Below are positions 38,801 through 53,566 of a stretch of 64,000 nucleotides of DNA, piece after piece. Source of the stretch: Chromobotia macracanthus (taxonomy: Eukaryota; Chordata; Actinopteri; Cypriniformes; Botiidae); contig JAZGTH010000059.1 in NCBI GenBank assembly GCA_036877525.1, positions 1-64,000 of the forward strand. The letters run 5' to 3'. The notes beneath the pieces are model-generated. The model was not told the DNA's origin. It saw only the letters and a program-made list of their open reading frames with translations, and did not search any database. Position 1 is the stretch's first letter, and each line of letters starts with the position of its first letter. Position numbers and translations under genes: made by a program.

Positions 38801-41800
38801 TACATACACCTCACTTGCCTGTATAACCAAAAGCTTATGCAATATGTGTTTATTTGAATGACAGTGGTCAGTGGTGTCAGTGATCTGCTGGGACTTGACT
38901 CCTTTCAGCTGTCTGAGGTTCTGACTCAGAGGTCCATGATTCTTAGGGGAGAAGAGATCTGCTCACCACTCACTGTGGAACAGGTAAAGAATCTGTATGT
39001 TAAGTGTAGTTTATTATATTTTAATACAGGATTGGTTTCAGTCTTGGTGGCTTGTGGTCCTGTACATGCAGTATTATGTCCTGGCATGTGCTTTCTGTGT
39101 GTCCAGAGCTCCTCTGGTTCTTTTTCCTGCATCCCCAGACTCACCCCTGACTGCACTAACACTAACAGACTGTCATTAAAACACTCTCATTCTCACATGC
39201 TTTAGAAAATGTCTTTGCGTGACTTGGTACCTTTTCCTGTTTTTTGTCCCTTCAAATTCCTTCTATAATAACTCAGTGATAAAGATCTCATGGGAACAAA
39301 CACAATACAGGCTGAGAGTGGAGACAGCGGTTAGCAGCCTAATGGGGGCAGTCTATCACACAAATATGCACATTAAACCCAGAGACAATTACTGTAGCAC
39401 TACTACTGTTTTAAACTAGTTCTTAAAGAATTCCTCTCATCCACAAGATGAGTTAATGTTCAAGCAAATACAAATCAAAGGCTTGTGTTTTTATAATGTT
39501 AAACTGGGAGAGAGAGAGAAAAATGGTACAGTAAAAAAAATTAGACCTCAGCCCACATTATTATATAAATCTTGTCTTGCATGTAAAACATGCTGAAGTC
39601 TTTGTGACAGGCGGAGTAGAAACATGCAAGTGTTCTTTTTTTATGAGCAAAGACAATGGCCACTAGCCTGTATTAGCAGTCATAAAGCAGGGCCACGTCT
39701 TATTGGAGGCCTTTATCCTCCTTCTCCCTTTCCCATCATGCCTTAACACAGTGGTCAGGACCTCAACAGCTGCCACTGGGTGTATCTTGCACAAACAGCC
39801 ATGTTTCAGGTCTTCCTAATGGAGCCAACGCAAAAAAGTGTCTCTGACTAATTATAGTATAGCTGAAACAATATGGGAGAGTTTGGCATTCTTAGGAATC
39901 GCTGAGGCTAATTTATAGGTATTAACTTTCTGTCCTGCTGTAATTCTGTAGTAGATAATCAGGGTTACTGCAGGGTTTATGAGTTAAGTTTATTGAGGGC
40001 TGAAACTTCAGAAGCAGACATTTCTCAAAAGCTTTCCCACTTTTTATCAGCTTTGCACAACGACTTGACTGAAGTTTGTAGGAAAGGCTTGAAACTTTTC
40101 CCTGTAAGAGCTGAGAAATGAAAACTTTCCTGGCCAAATAAAGTGAAAGAACATTCTCTAAAAAAGAATTTTGGGTAAACCCTAATTTTACAGTGTTTTA
40201 GACATGTACTTTCTTTAGTAATAACAGTAAATTATGGATAATTGCTTGCAACTGTTGTTAATTAATATTACTTTTAAATGTATATTTACACTGCAACATG
40301 TATGCAAGTACAAGTACTAGTGCAATCGATTTTGTGGTGCAATTGTGTCATTTAAGTTAATGTAGACTGTATTTAGGATGTTTAGTGGTTTTGTGAGCCT
40401 AATAATTAGATGGGACCCTTGTTTACATTTACTGGTGTATATTTTTTATTGTATTGGGTAACTCTGTCAAACCTTTGTGAATTTCATTGCATTATGTAAC
40501 AAAATGTCAAACCAAGTGGCATCTTCAAACAAATGGTGCTAGACCTTTTCTCCAGAGGTCATTTTTAGTGAATATAAGGAGTCATTTCACATAAAGAGTT
40601 GCCACAAGTTTAGTTCATAACAGTGGTCTCCAAATTGCACTGTGATTTTAAAATGCACTCTTAAAGGCTTATTAAATGTAAATCATCTCCAATAATTCTG
40701 TCTGCCTTTTCTCCTAAGGCGATTGATTCCCGGGACTCAGTGGCCATGGCATTGTATTCCCAATGTTTTTCTTGGATCATTGCTCGAATCAACCAGAAAA
40801 TCAAAGGCAAAGACAACTTCAAGTCCATTGGCATTTTGGATATCTTTGGCTTTGAGAACTTTGAGGTGAAGGTTTTTGTTCCAGTGTATGCAATGGTGAA
40901 ATGCTGAAACAGGCTGCCTGTTTATTGAACGTTCTCATTATTTTTTCGTTTCCCCTCCAGGTAAACCGGTTTGAGCAGTTTAACATTAACTATGCCAATG
41001 AGAAGCTCCAGGAGTACTTCAATAAGCACATATTCTCCTTGGAGCAGCTTGAATATAACAGGTGAGTCTTATCAATGACACCAATGAACTTGCATTGGTT
41101 AGACAGAAGCCCTGTTGTGTTTCAAAGGCTTTATGCTGAATGTCACATGCAGAAACAGGAAAACAGGTCTCATCACATCCAGTTTAGGTCTTTTGTATGT
41201 GTTTAAAAGGACCTATCAAAGATGAGTATAGCTGATGTCCATCACATATGCAGTCTGATATCTAAACGTTTTTATTTTTCTTCTCACTGACATTTGGATA
41301 TTAAAATATTTAAATATAAGAACAACTAACTAGATTAGCTGAAGACTTTAAAAGTCTGTACATATTGCCGTCAGTTCATACTGCTGTTAACACATTCTCT
41401 GAAAAGTGGATACGATTGACACCAGTTTTCTGGTTTTCGCCATGTAACGTTCAGCATATACCCTATATTGCTATGATTTTTACATGATTGTGCTCTATGA
41501 ATCCAGCTTAGATACACTCTCTAGAGTCTCTCCCAACCTCCACAAAAATAGACAGATGACAAAAGCAAGGCATATGCATGATTACAAGAATACATAATCT
41601 GATTTGGCCAGGCGGACTTGAATGTACACTAACTCTAGACAAGAACAATGCTCACTTGAGTACCCCTAGAGGCAGTATTGAGAATGCATCACATACTGTT
41701 ATTGGTACGTTATCGCATTCAGAATGCAGCGGTGATCTCAGAAAACTTTCGTGTTTGCGTACAAAAGGATTTTTCGAGCCTAAGAGTGACATCGCCAGGA

Positions 41801-44800
41801 CGTGAAATAGCTTCAGGAAACCTAAAGTGCCCAACGCATGCTATTCTGTAGACACACATCTTCACACTATCAGGTGTCACTGAGAGCTCAGGTCATAGAG
41901 CGGTGAAGAAGCATTGAAGAGTGGAGGTGTACCATGTACCAGACGTGTAAATGATCGGGGGAGCCTGTGTGTTCTTTATACAGGACGCTGAATCATCCTC
42001 AGCTTGCTTTAAGGCAGAGTGATTGAGAGATAGCAGATGAACTCAGGGCAGGGGGAGGGATTGTCCGTCAGTTTCCACTGTGGTGACTATAAAGGCACTC
42101 TGCCAGATGTTTGAATGGGACTCTCTTTCCCACACAGTTGTGTTCTTGTGTTGAAATGTGATTGCTGAGGGGGGTCAGCAGAGCCCGGTCACAGTCCATT
42201 TCATCACATGAACCCTCAGGATAATACCACCTTTGTGTACTTGTAGTGTGTGTTGTGATGTGTGCGTGTTATTCTGTTCCTCAAAAGCCTCTCTTGTGTC
42301 TCTGTGCAGGGAGGGGATACACTGGGAGGCCATCGACTGGATGGACAATGCAGAGTGTCTGGATCTGATCGAAAAGGTGGTAATTAAACCTTTAATCAAT
42401 CCTCACTGTGACCACATATTGAGACATGGTGCTCATGCAGGCAATGGGAATTCGAATTACTGTTAAATTTATAGCAGTTGTTTACAGTGAGGGTAAATGT
42501 ATCCTCCTTTTGCCTTGACATCAGACATTATCAGACATTATCTTATACAAATGACCGTATGACAGGTAAATATGTATGTAACTGGACAGGCAGTGTTTGA
42601 CACTATTGGCAATGAATAGCTGCTCTCTGTAGACTAACAGTGAAACCTGTGTAAAATCTAATTAGTAATTGTATGGTTATCATGGACAGTCTGTGAGTGT
42701 GTTTGCTCTGCTCAAATGTGTTCTTCTCTGCAGAAACTGGGCATGCTGGCTCTTATCAACGAAGAGAGCAGATTCCCCAAAGGCACTGACTACACCCTGC
42801 TGGAGAAACTCCACAGCCGACATGCTGTAAGTCTTCCCTTTCAAAACACGTTTCTTCTCATCTCAGTTTAGATCACAGAGGGTTAAGTTTTTTTAAACTC
42901 GTTGATAAAGACCAGCACAGAGCCAATGGGCAACACCCAGCCACACCCCCCAGCCTCTAACACGCACATGCACAATTCTGTAGTGAGCAGGCTTTTCTTG
43001 GGCACAACAAACAATGAGAACAAGAGAAAAGAGTGTCCTCAAAGAACCCAGATACAGTCTGCCTCAACAAAACCTTCTCAAGTACTTGCATTTGTATGTG
43101 TGCTCACTTCAGAATATCAATATATAAAGATCATACTTTCTGTTCCTGCAGACAAACCCTTACTACGTGAAACCCAGAGTGGCAGATCACCAGTTTGGTA
43201 TCAAACATTATGCAGGAGAGGTAATTACATCTACTAATACCCATGACTTTGAGACAAACAAGTTTTCGTGAGACAGAATTTATAGTGTCTTAACAGGTAT
43301 GTGGAAGAAAATTGCAGTGTATTTGCAAAAATGCTTTTACAGTATTGGTTTGGCAGTGTGGTTTTTATGCAAGTGTAACGTTTTTTTGAGGCCAGGTTTT
43401 ATAGTACATTTCAAATGTGTCTAATTAACACCAGAGACACAGCATATACACATGGGCATGTTGGCATATGTGGTTTTTAAGGACCCTCCATAGGTGTAAT
43501 GGCTTTTTATACTGTACAAATGTATATTCTAACCCCACAACCTACCCCTAAAACTAACACTCACAGAAAAACTTTTACAAAAAAGCATTTAGTATGTTTT
43601 TAGCAATTTAGTTTAGATGTTATACACATGTCATTATACACATTTATATTCATAAACCACATATTCAAACCTACACAGACATATGTAAGTCCAGGGTGGC
43701 ACTGTCTAGCCTTTTACAGTAACACTGATGTGGGTGGCATGACCCACACGTCTCCACTCATACAAATGAAGTGTTGCCGAGCTCCGATTACCAGGATGAA
43801 GTGTCCATTCTCCCCCTCCCATGAGCCATGTCAGACCGGCCCAGTGTTCGAGGGGACGAGGGGAATTAGTCTTTTCAGAATGAGAGAGCAGTTGGGGCAG
43901 TATAGTGAACAAAAACACACAGTGGAGAGAGAGAGAGATGAAAGCTTGATTTGCCCTTTCACCATGAGCACCACATGAAGTCTCCACAGTTTCAATTTGC
44001 TGGAAACCATGCATTCAATCTTGTGGGAAACATTTGGCATGAAGAAGCTTCAGAGCTGTTGTCCAGCTCTCTTTCTCAAATTAAATGTGACTTTTCTTTT
44101 ATTTTGTTGCACTCTGTTGCTTAGAGCTGATCGTTGCAATGTTTTAGCTACATTGTCAGTGTAATCAGCCACAAAAATATGATGTTTATATGATGTATCA
44201 GATGTTTGATTGTATTTTTAATGTATCCCTATTAGATAAAAAACAACATTTATTGCTAATCAAATAACTATCTAAAAACCTGTGACAATCACATATTAAT
44301 GTGTCTAAATGTTCACATTCAAGTGAAAAATCTGTCATTATTTACTTATCCTCAAATACAAACCTATACAAATACATAATGAACCTATACTTTTAAACAA
44401 CACCTAAACCTATACCTTTTTTGTAGAAATTTGTTCAGTTGCAATTTGTTTAGTTTAATAAAGAAACTCATAATTATGCTCATAATTTTGCTCTGGTCTT
44501 TTGGACTTTTCTCATTTCTCACAAGTAAACGAGGACTGGCACTTATGCCAACTCCTAGAAAACAATAGTGCATGATGCCACTGCTGGCACAATTTGCTTG
44601 TATTTGCTTAATGTTATGCATGAACATTCCAGCCAGACTCAGTTTAAGAGCAGATTCCTTCACAACAGTCTGAGATAGACGACTCGCGTGCAAAATGACC
44701 AAATGTGACCAGCGTGAAATATTGTCCCCACAATCCCAAACCAATCTTTAAAATGCTTTCAGCCACAGAATATATTTAGCATCTGCTCTCGAGGCCAACA

Positions 44801-45040
44801 CAAATGAAGGATCAGACTCCAAGCTTTGTATGAATTCTCTGCTTAAATGGGAGAAGATTGTAATTATCAGGTGTGTGGTATAAATACTCCCAGCATGTTT
44901 TATGGATGCTACATAGTCTAAAGCTCAGAAAGGTATTTCGTGGTGTTAAGATCAGAGGAGGAATCTGTTGTCACAGAGACCATGACAAAATAATACTCAA
45001 CAGGTGACAGTGTTAGATTGTAGTGCCACCAGCTTGTCCA

Positions 45041-45078
<38 letters not shown>

Positions 45079-48000
45079 ATTAGGCTAAAAGCAGGAAATG
45101 CAGGAATCAGTTGCAAACACAAATGTGTAATCAGAAATGTTAGGACACACACATGTACTGTATTTACAATAGAGTCCACTGTGAAGATCACTAGTAAAAA
45201 TAAATGCATTTAGCATTTTTATTTATTATTATTGTTTTTAGCAATAATAAAATCAGTTTTATTATTGTAATATTGTCATATGTGTAATATGTGTCCCAAT
45301 TTAGATTAAATAGAAAATGTACATGAATTGTAGTGTTTGGTATGTCTGACACTTCATTCAATAACAGCAGATATATTTGGACCCATCTTTTTATATATGT
45401 GTATCTTTCTGTATGTGTTTTTGTGCCAGGTATTGTATGATGTGCGTGGCATTCTAGAAAAGAACAGAGACACATTCAGAGATGATATTCTCAACATGCT
45501 GAAGGACAGCAGGTACAGATCATTTACTTCAATTACACTCATTTAAGCAATGTGGAGGATCTTGTGGTCCTAATAATTTCAAATTGAGGTCAGACTTTGG
45601 GATCATTATGAGATTATTGAGATTGTTGCATGTGATGATTTGCATACTAGAACATTTGTCAAAGGACAGTTTGACAGATACTTGAGAGCTTCACATTCTG
45701 CACTGTGACAAGTTGATTATACAGGACTCCATCTAACTATATCTGACACCCATATTGTTAATCTTTTATAAGTATGCATTCTGCTTTTAAATAGACTTCA
45801 TGAACTATTTGTACCTTTTAAAAGGTATTTGTTATACAGCGGCAACAAAGCAAAGATTAATAAAGTAGTATACAGGCTTATGGCGACCAGTTACAGGATC
45901 TGAGATACTTTCCCTTATGCTTATATATTTCAAATAATGATGTTGATAAAAAATCCTTCATAGACTTATGACTCAGCTCCCCAAAGTATTATTAATCTGC
46001 ATTTCTGTGTCTAGCAGAAGAAGCGTGCAGCCTTTTCATTGCAACACACATGAGATCTGGTATTGAGTGATGCTTCTTTTGTGTATCTCTCAGGCTTGAC
46101 TTTATCTATGACCTGTTTGAGCGTGTTGGCAGCAGGAATGGCAATGAAACGCTGAAGATGGGCACTGCCCGGCGAAAGCCTACCGTCAGCTCTCAGTTCA
46201 GGGTGAGACACTAGAAAGACATGTACTCATCTGAATCTTTCAATCAGCTTTGATGATAATCCTTTTGAAATGCGTAGTTATGCAACCATGTGCCGCAAAA
46301 TGTTGAAAGTTTCTGCAGAATAAAGAATTTGAAACAGCTCTGTTCCAAAATCTAGTCAGCTTCCTAACAGCGTTTTAAAGCATCGTAGGTGTGAGCCTTC
46401 TATGCTGCCTACTAAGATACCTCGTTTTAGCCAAATTATAATACAGTAAAAAAACAGAATGCATTGCAGTGATGTCGGTGACAAAATAAAGTTGGTGGTT
46501 TAAAGTAAGTGAAATGTTGACTATAAACAAATTGATAATATTCGCAGTATTTGACTGGCCGTGTGAAGACATATAGGATGCTGCCTTACAAGGCAGATGC
46601 CTTTGTAGATAGTTAATGTGTGTGTGTTCCTGTGCATGGTTGTAACATTTTTGTGGGAAATTCAGAGATATAAGTGCAAACCTTTTTGTGTATTTTTTCT
46701 GCGATTGTGTGTCATTGTGTATATTTTGCATGCGTATGTTTCGTCTCCTTTGTCTGTGTCCTCACGTATCTGTTGGTTTGCCAGGCTATGGGGCTTTGCA
46801 TGTCATAACTGCCATGCAGGGGATTTTTTCAGCTGCCCTTGTGCTAAGGCTCTTAAAGCTGGGGGATTACCCACAAACCGAGCACAAGGTTTCGATGGGG
46901 TCCTTACAGGTTCCTCCCCCTGTCATTAAAGCTGAGCTGGAGCCTCTCAGTCAGAGGTGCCAGGTTGTAGGGTCCTTGATGTGACTTGATAATACTTGGC
47001 TTGTCACTATCTGTGTTTGGCCTCTTCAACATGAGTTGTGGGATGGACAAGTAAATAGCAGCTGTGGCTGCTGAGCAGCAGTTTTCGTGCTGTTAATTTG
47101 CTTTTCAGGGGTGTAATTTAGCATTATTGTGTCTGTGTGTTGCAGGATTCTCTTCACGCACTGATGGCGACTTTAAGTGCCTCCAATCCTTTCTTTGTAC
47201 GCTGCATTAAACCTAACATGGAGAAGGTAGGACTGATAGGTTTTTGGCCCTTTTGACCAAGTCTGTGACATCAAATTCAATCCATATATACTGACAAAGC
47301 ACATGCACAGCACCAAATGACTCTCTTAAAAGCATAGCTCACACTAAAAAGTACTGTCAACATTTACTCGTCACCTTGTCATTCCAAAGCAATTTGATTT
47401 TTGTTTATCTTGTTTTATCTAACATGGGATACAAAAGGAGATGTGTTGCAAGAATGTCCATGTTGTTCTTTTTTCGTATCATGAAAGCATACAGTGACCA
47501 GGAGCTTTCAAAATAGGTGCTCAAAACAAAGCATGAAAGACTTTAAAAAATACACTGTACACACTGGTTGATCACTATATGTTTTTACCTTTAAAGAAAG
47601 AGCAGCTTTTTCAAAACTGCTCCTTTTATGTTCCAAAGAAGACATATGGGTTTGAAACGACATGAAGATGAATAAATGATGACATCATCCAACTCTTCTA
47701 TTGCATTTTGTTTTTGTTAAGGTAAAAAGAAATCCCTTATAATACAAGAACAACAGTGATCTGGCATCATTTGAGGAGCTATGAAATGATCTGCAGTGTT
47801 CATTTTGCACTCTGTAAATAAAAATTGTGCTGGTCTGCTCATCCCTACTGCCAGCACATTCCTCCAGCCCAAACCCGCTTGTGCTGGGGTCAGAGGTCAC
47901 GGCTGTCTTCTTTAGCAACAGTGAGAGGAGTCACGCTCTTGAGACTGACACAGAGGAATATCGAGAAAAAATCACTCAAAGCCCAGGACGCAGTCTATTC

Positions 48001-51000
48001 TTCATTATATGATATAATCAAACTGTAATAATGTTAATTCGAGCCCCATTATGATTTAATTGGTTATGCAGGTGTCATATTTCAATGGGCGGAGAATCGG
48101 GTTGGCGCTCCTGGTGGGGTTTTGTATTGTGTTGCTTGTCTTCAGAGAGGAGAATCACCGCTTTGGCCTCATCTGGCACCTTGCCCGGCTCCCTTTATCA
48201 TTCCACACCTTCTCTTCTATCACTTATTCTCCATCACAATGATCTTTCACTCATCAGGGCCCTTTTAAAGACATCATGACATCTTCAGCATTGAGTCTAT
48301 TTACATTCTTACACTGTGTTTTTGTCTTCCTTTCGTATACAAATGTATAAACAAAACAAAAGACAACATGCATTTAGTTGAGAAGTTAAATGTCAGGTCA
48401 GATTCAGAACACTAAATTGGCATTATGTCATCTTTCGATATCGAGTTAGGCTATAACAGATGTTCAGGCCACCATCACTGAGATTTGCACCTTCACACAG
48501 TAATCAGAAAGCCAGATGAGACAGGTCAGTGCAGGAGATTCTGAGCACCAGGCACTGATGTTACTGCTCCGGCCATCTGATGGTCACTGAGCATGACGCA
48601 ACACCTCACACAATAGATATAATTAATCCAGAGCTTCAGCACTGGCGTTTGACCCATTTCTTTCTGCTCACAGAAGTCTCTTGTTTATCATGTGACAGAC
48701 CAAACCAAGACCAATAAATAAAAAGAAAACTGGCTCCACAATGTCCCTAAAACAATATCAATGTACTTGGGTTGCAAAAATGCATAACATGACTTTATTT
48801 CAGAGAGTTTCAGAGTTGATTTCAGCAAAGTGGTAATAAAAGATACATTCTTTGAAGTCTTATTTATAAGTAATTGTTTTGTATTTTGCAAAATACAAAT
48901 GTGTATTTGTATTTTGTGTATTTTTTGTACAAATGTCTTATTGGGAAACAACAAAATACTGATGGTGTATATATAAAATTATGTGCAGTGCAGTGATGCA
49001 AAGACATTTTGATAATGAAATCAATTCCTGATAAAAAAATAAAGTTTTATAAATAAATAAAATCATTTTACTTTAACTTTAGATATGACCCTTGTTTAAC
49101 ATTAGGTTTTAATGTATTAAGATTCAATACTGAACACAAGCATTTGATGTCATAGCTGATTGACATCTCGGGGAATCTTGTTTTTTTTAGAACGCAAACA
49201 AATTTGATGCAGATGTTGTCCTGAATCAGCTGCGGTATTCTGGAATGCTGGAGACGGTAAAGATCCGTAGAGCAGGTTTTCCTGTACGAAGAACCTTCCA
49301 CGACTTCCTCAGCAGGTAAGACAATGCCAAGAAGATGTCACAAAACTGACAACGATCTATCAAAAGACAGTTAACTGACACTGACACCCTGGAGCACTAA
49401 ATCTGTTCCAGATGCCCGCATTTCATTTTTGGAAATCCAATGTCCTTGAAATCATAACAAACTATAGCAGGGAAATGTTCAGACAGTTAAGAATGGTTTA
49501 TCAGTACATTGTTTTGTAACAGCAAAATATGTAGTGTGGGATGTGTGCATATGTTCTTCCCCAGATACACATTGATCCAGAGGGACAGATACCACATAGG
49601 AGACGAGAGGAAGAAATGTGCAGATCTGCTCATGAAGTATGATGCCACAAAAAAAGAGTGGCAGCTGGGGAAGACTAAGGTGCGGTTGCAAAATGAACAC
49701 ATTCACACACATGGATTAACTTTTAACATGCACATTTATTAACATTTATTTGCTTTAACCCCCCCCCACACACACACAAACACACTTTTAGAATATATTT
49801 ACACTCAAGTGCCATTATAAATAATATGTGCTAAACCTCGGTGAAGAATCTAAAATGTGCAAAGACTTTAGATAAAAGCTAAAAAATCTAAAAACTTAAT
49901 TCAAACTATTTTATTCAGTTTGTGGATTGATCCCTGGCATTTATAAAGCTTTCGGCATGGAGTGGTTTTCAGGTAATCTGATAAGGACTTTTTGTAGCTC
50001 CACGTGACTACGCAGTGGGATGATATCTTGACATCCACCATTTTTTACATTTAAGTGTTAAAAAAGTTACATTCTTTTGTAAAAACCTTTTTTATTTTGT
50101 ACAAAACTTTTTTGCCAGTTATGTCAGTGTATCATATTCCTTCCTGATGAAACAGAGCTTTATTAGGGTTCCGGCAATGGACAACAGATAAGGCAAAGGA
50201 TAATGATGTCCACCAATCAGGACACACCAATCTGCACCTATTAAACAGTAAAACAGAGACTCAAAGTCATAAAAAATACAGTAAGAAGCCATGCGACTGC
50301 ATATCAAACTTGATATGAAAAACCCAAACTAAAGGCAAATAAAATTAAATTATTTTTTAATCTCTTTTTAAACTCTTTATTAATCCCTAGATAAAATAAA
50401 CATTTCAGAAAACAAAAAAATGTCTCCTTTTTTTTGGTTATTCTGGGTAATTCCGAAACACTGCTGGACTTTCATATGGACTTTTTAAATCTCTTTTCTT
50501 ATCTTTCTGCATCTTTCCTATTCATGCTTCCCATGTCCCCCACCCCGCCAAAAAACCCTTCTTGGTAAGTTGGCTTGCGGTTACTCACTTTAAATGACTC
50601 ATCTGGATCTGCCCTGCCTGAAACGAGAGCAGGGCACTTTAAGGACGTTTGGCAACAGAAGCACATCTGGTAAAAAGATCGCTTTCTGTTCTCTGTTCAA
50701 CATTGTCTATTCATTCTTATCTTGTAATCAGTCAATTATTCACTTTCCTTGGTCAGTCTCTGCCACACATTAAGCGCAGCGGCCCAGTTGGGTTGTTTTT
50801 ACAGTAAGAGGAGCTCTAAGCTTTCTGTGGAACAGGAAGGCGCTGTAAATAAAGACATTCTTGTGTCGTTTGATTCAGACCACTTTTCTTTAAATTAATT
50901 GATTCCAGCATGCCCTATGTTATTTCCTTTCGGCTCTTGTGGTTTCTGGCTTTCCTGAAAGCAAGTTTAGATATCTCTTTATCAGGTTTGCATTGTTAGC

Positions 51001-53521
51001 TTGATGGTTGCTTTATGCTGTGTTACCGTGATTGCCTGCGTTTAGGTTTGGATTGTCTAAGTGGAGAAACTGTGTCATAAATTAACTTGAGAAGGAGACT
51101 GTGATGACCTGTTACTGTTTTCCATGGTTGCTTTGCACAAATGGCAATGCAAACTAAAGAATAAATTCAGTTGCAAAACAGTGTACTAAGACATAATATA
51201 CAGTCAGCTAAAAAAATAAACCCCAACACTGTTTTTTTTTTAAGTTAAAAAAATAATTTTTGAACCGGCTTAAGATGGATTTTTGATCTTAAACTGGTTT
51301 AAAATAATCTAGCTGGTCTTCCAGCTTGGCCAGCAGACAAGTGCCTAAAACCCCTCTAAAACCAGCAAACCAAACTAGCCAGAGCAGGGTGGTAGATCAT
51401 CTTAGTCTGATATTTGTTTTAAACAGAGTACATTGCTGTACATTATTCTGCTTATAACATAACAACATGCCATAAAAAATTGGACATGAAATAATAATTT
51501 GAATAGTTTTTTATTATTTTGGGGGAAAAGTAAATTGCACAGCTATGTAGAAGATCAGCTATCTGAGGCATTTCGGTTATGAAACAAAAATACATTGCAA
51601 AGTGTCACTCTTTCTTTGTAAGTCACTTTGGATAAAAGTGTCTGCTAAATATATAAAAATAAAAATGTGGCACAAATGACCAAAATCAAAATCAAGCATT
51701 CTACCAATAAATGTAATAGTAGATTTGTACTGCTGAGGAATATATAATAATATAATAGCTGCAAAAACAGCCTTACATGGTATATTCCATGCGAGATCCC
51801 TCTGAATTAATTGATGTCACTAGATGACTGAAAACGTAATACTACACCTTGTCGTACAATATTCTGTTTACCTCTCACACACACACATAACGACACTGAA
51901 ACAAATGAATTCAAATACACACACTGGACTCCCAACTGAATAGAGTCATGCTTTACAAATTGTTTAGCTGTAAAATAGGCTCATTGTTCTGTGATGGGGT
52001 CATGGCTGGCCAGCTACAATTTGTTCTCAGCACGTCAGAGCACCAATATATTGAAGGTCACCTACTGTAACTCCACAAGGTTTGACAGTCATACTTGTTG
52101 AATAACATGTTGATTTGTGTCATGATGCACTCACAGAACATTGGTGCCCTCATGACAGAATATTTGCTTATAAAACACTCAATATTGGTGCTTAAATTCA
52201 AATATCTCCAAAGATCCTATTCCAAAACACAGCCCCAAACCAATACTAACCAGTGTAAACCAGTCTGGTGCATGTAAAGTAAACTATTCCAATCTATTTC
52301 ACTTCAAAAATCTACAGCTTGTGTATTTTATTAAAATCATTAATAGATAAACGTAAACATTCCCAAAGAATCTGGTGTCTTTCTCTTTTAAGGTTCTAAA
52401 TGGATGACTTTGTGTCCTTTTTGTCTTTACATGTCAGGAATCAATAGAAAAAACTATGTGAGTCAAACAAGAGACTAGTCGCGTTGCACGGCTACATCAC
52501 AGCTGCATGAAAGTGTTAGAAGCAGCAGGGAGAGGTAGATCAAACACACATAACATGAAACATCAGGGGTGAGCCGCGTGGTAGATATTTGACCAGTGTT
52601 TATCCATATGTTCCACACATGTAATATGCTTTTATGTTGCTATATAAATACCCTCTCTTGTTTAAAACAGTTTAATAGATTCTGGTAACTTTTGTCTGTG
52701 TAGTTCATATGGGTCTGGATAACAGATCAGTAATCAGTCACAGGTCCAGATAATGACCTATGACATGATGATCCAGTTGGTATTCTCGGCCTGAGGTATG
52801 TTGATTCAGGAGTGTGTGATTGTGATTAAAAGTGCTCTATACGTGTAAGCTGGTTTGTTGGTGTGTTGTGTGTGTGTGTATTGCTTTTGTATGTGGTGTT
52901 TTTGTGTGTCAGATATAAGGTGAAGGCTGGGGGGGTGTATGATTGTGTTGTTATAAACAATCTGTGTGTAATTATATCCATACTGATTGTGTGTTGAGGA
53001 AGTGTGTACCCTAGATCGGTGCTCAGAGTTCACGTAGGATGAGGGAAGGATGTTGACAAGGAAGCTTCCTTCTCTGAGTGTTTGTGTGTGTGTGTCCGCA
53101 GCTGTGCGTCAGTGATTACAGGAACATCTGGGTCATTGGTTCCGGGAAATCTCACAATGGGCTTAAAAGATCTGTGGGAAGCTAGATGTAACATTGTGTT
53201 TGTGTGTGTGTGGGTTTTGGGTTTAATTGAAGGGACCTGACTCTTGCCTTTTGTGGTGGCTGTTTGTATATATGTGCTAACTGTAGCTTAATCTTCTTTT
53301 ACATTTTTCTGTTACATTACATTTACACTGCAGATATATCGGTACAATTCACTTTAAGGGCTTTTATGCACCACTTTATATTGACTTGTTCAACTTTTAT
53401 CCTGAGGCCTCTATTCTGCAAGTCAGGAAAGGGTTAAACTTCCAAAAGAGAGAGAGCAAGAAAGAGAGAGGGTGTGGCCTGCTCTTTGGACGAAAGCCAC
53501 TCTTTTCCCCTCCTCCCCACA

Positions 53522-53566
<45 letters not shown>

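Noticed and set aside
44385..44744. 119-codon minus-strand frame in myo10 intron 15
   Set aside because: No family similarity seen; repeat-flanked intron sequence.
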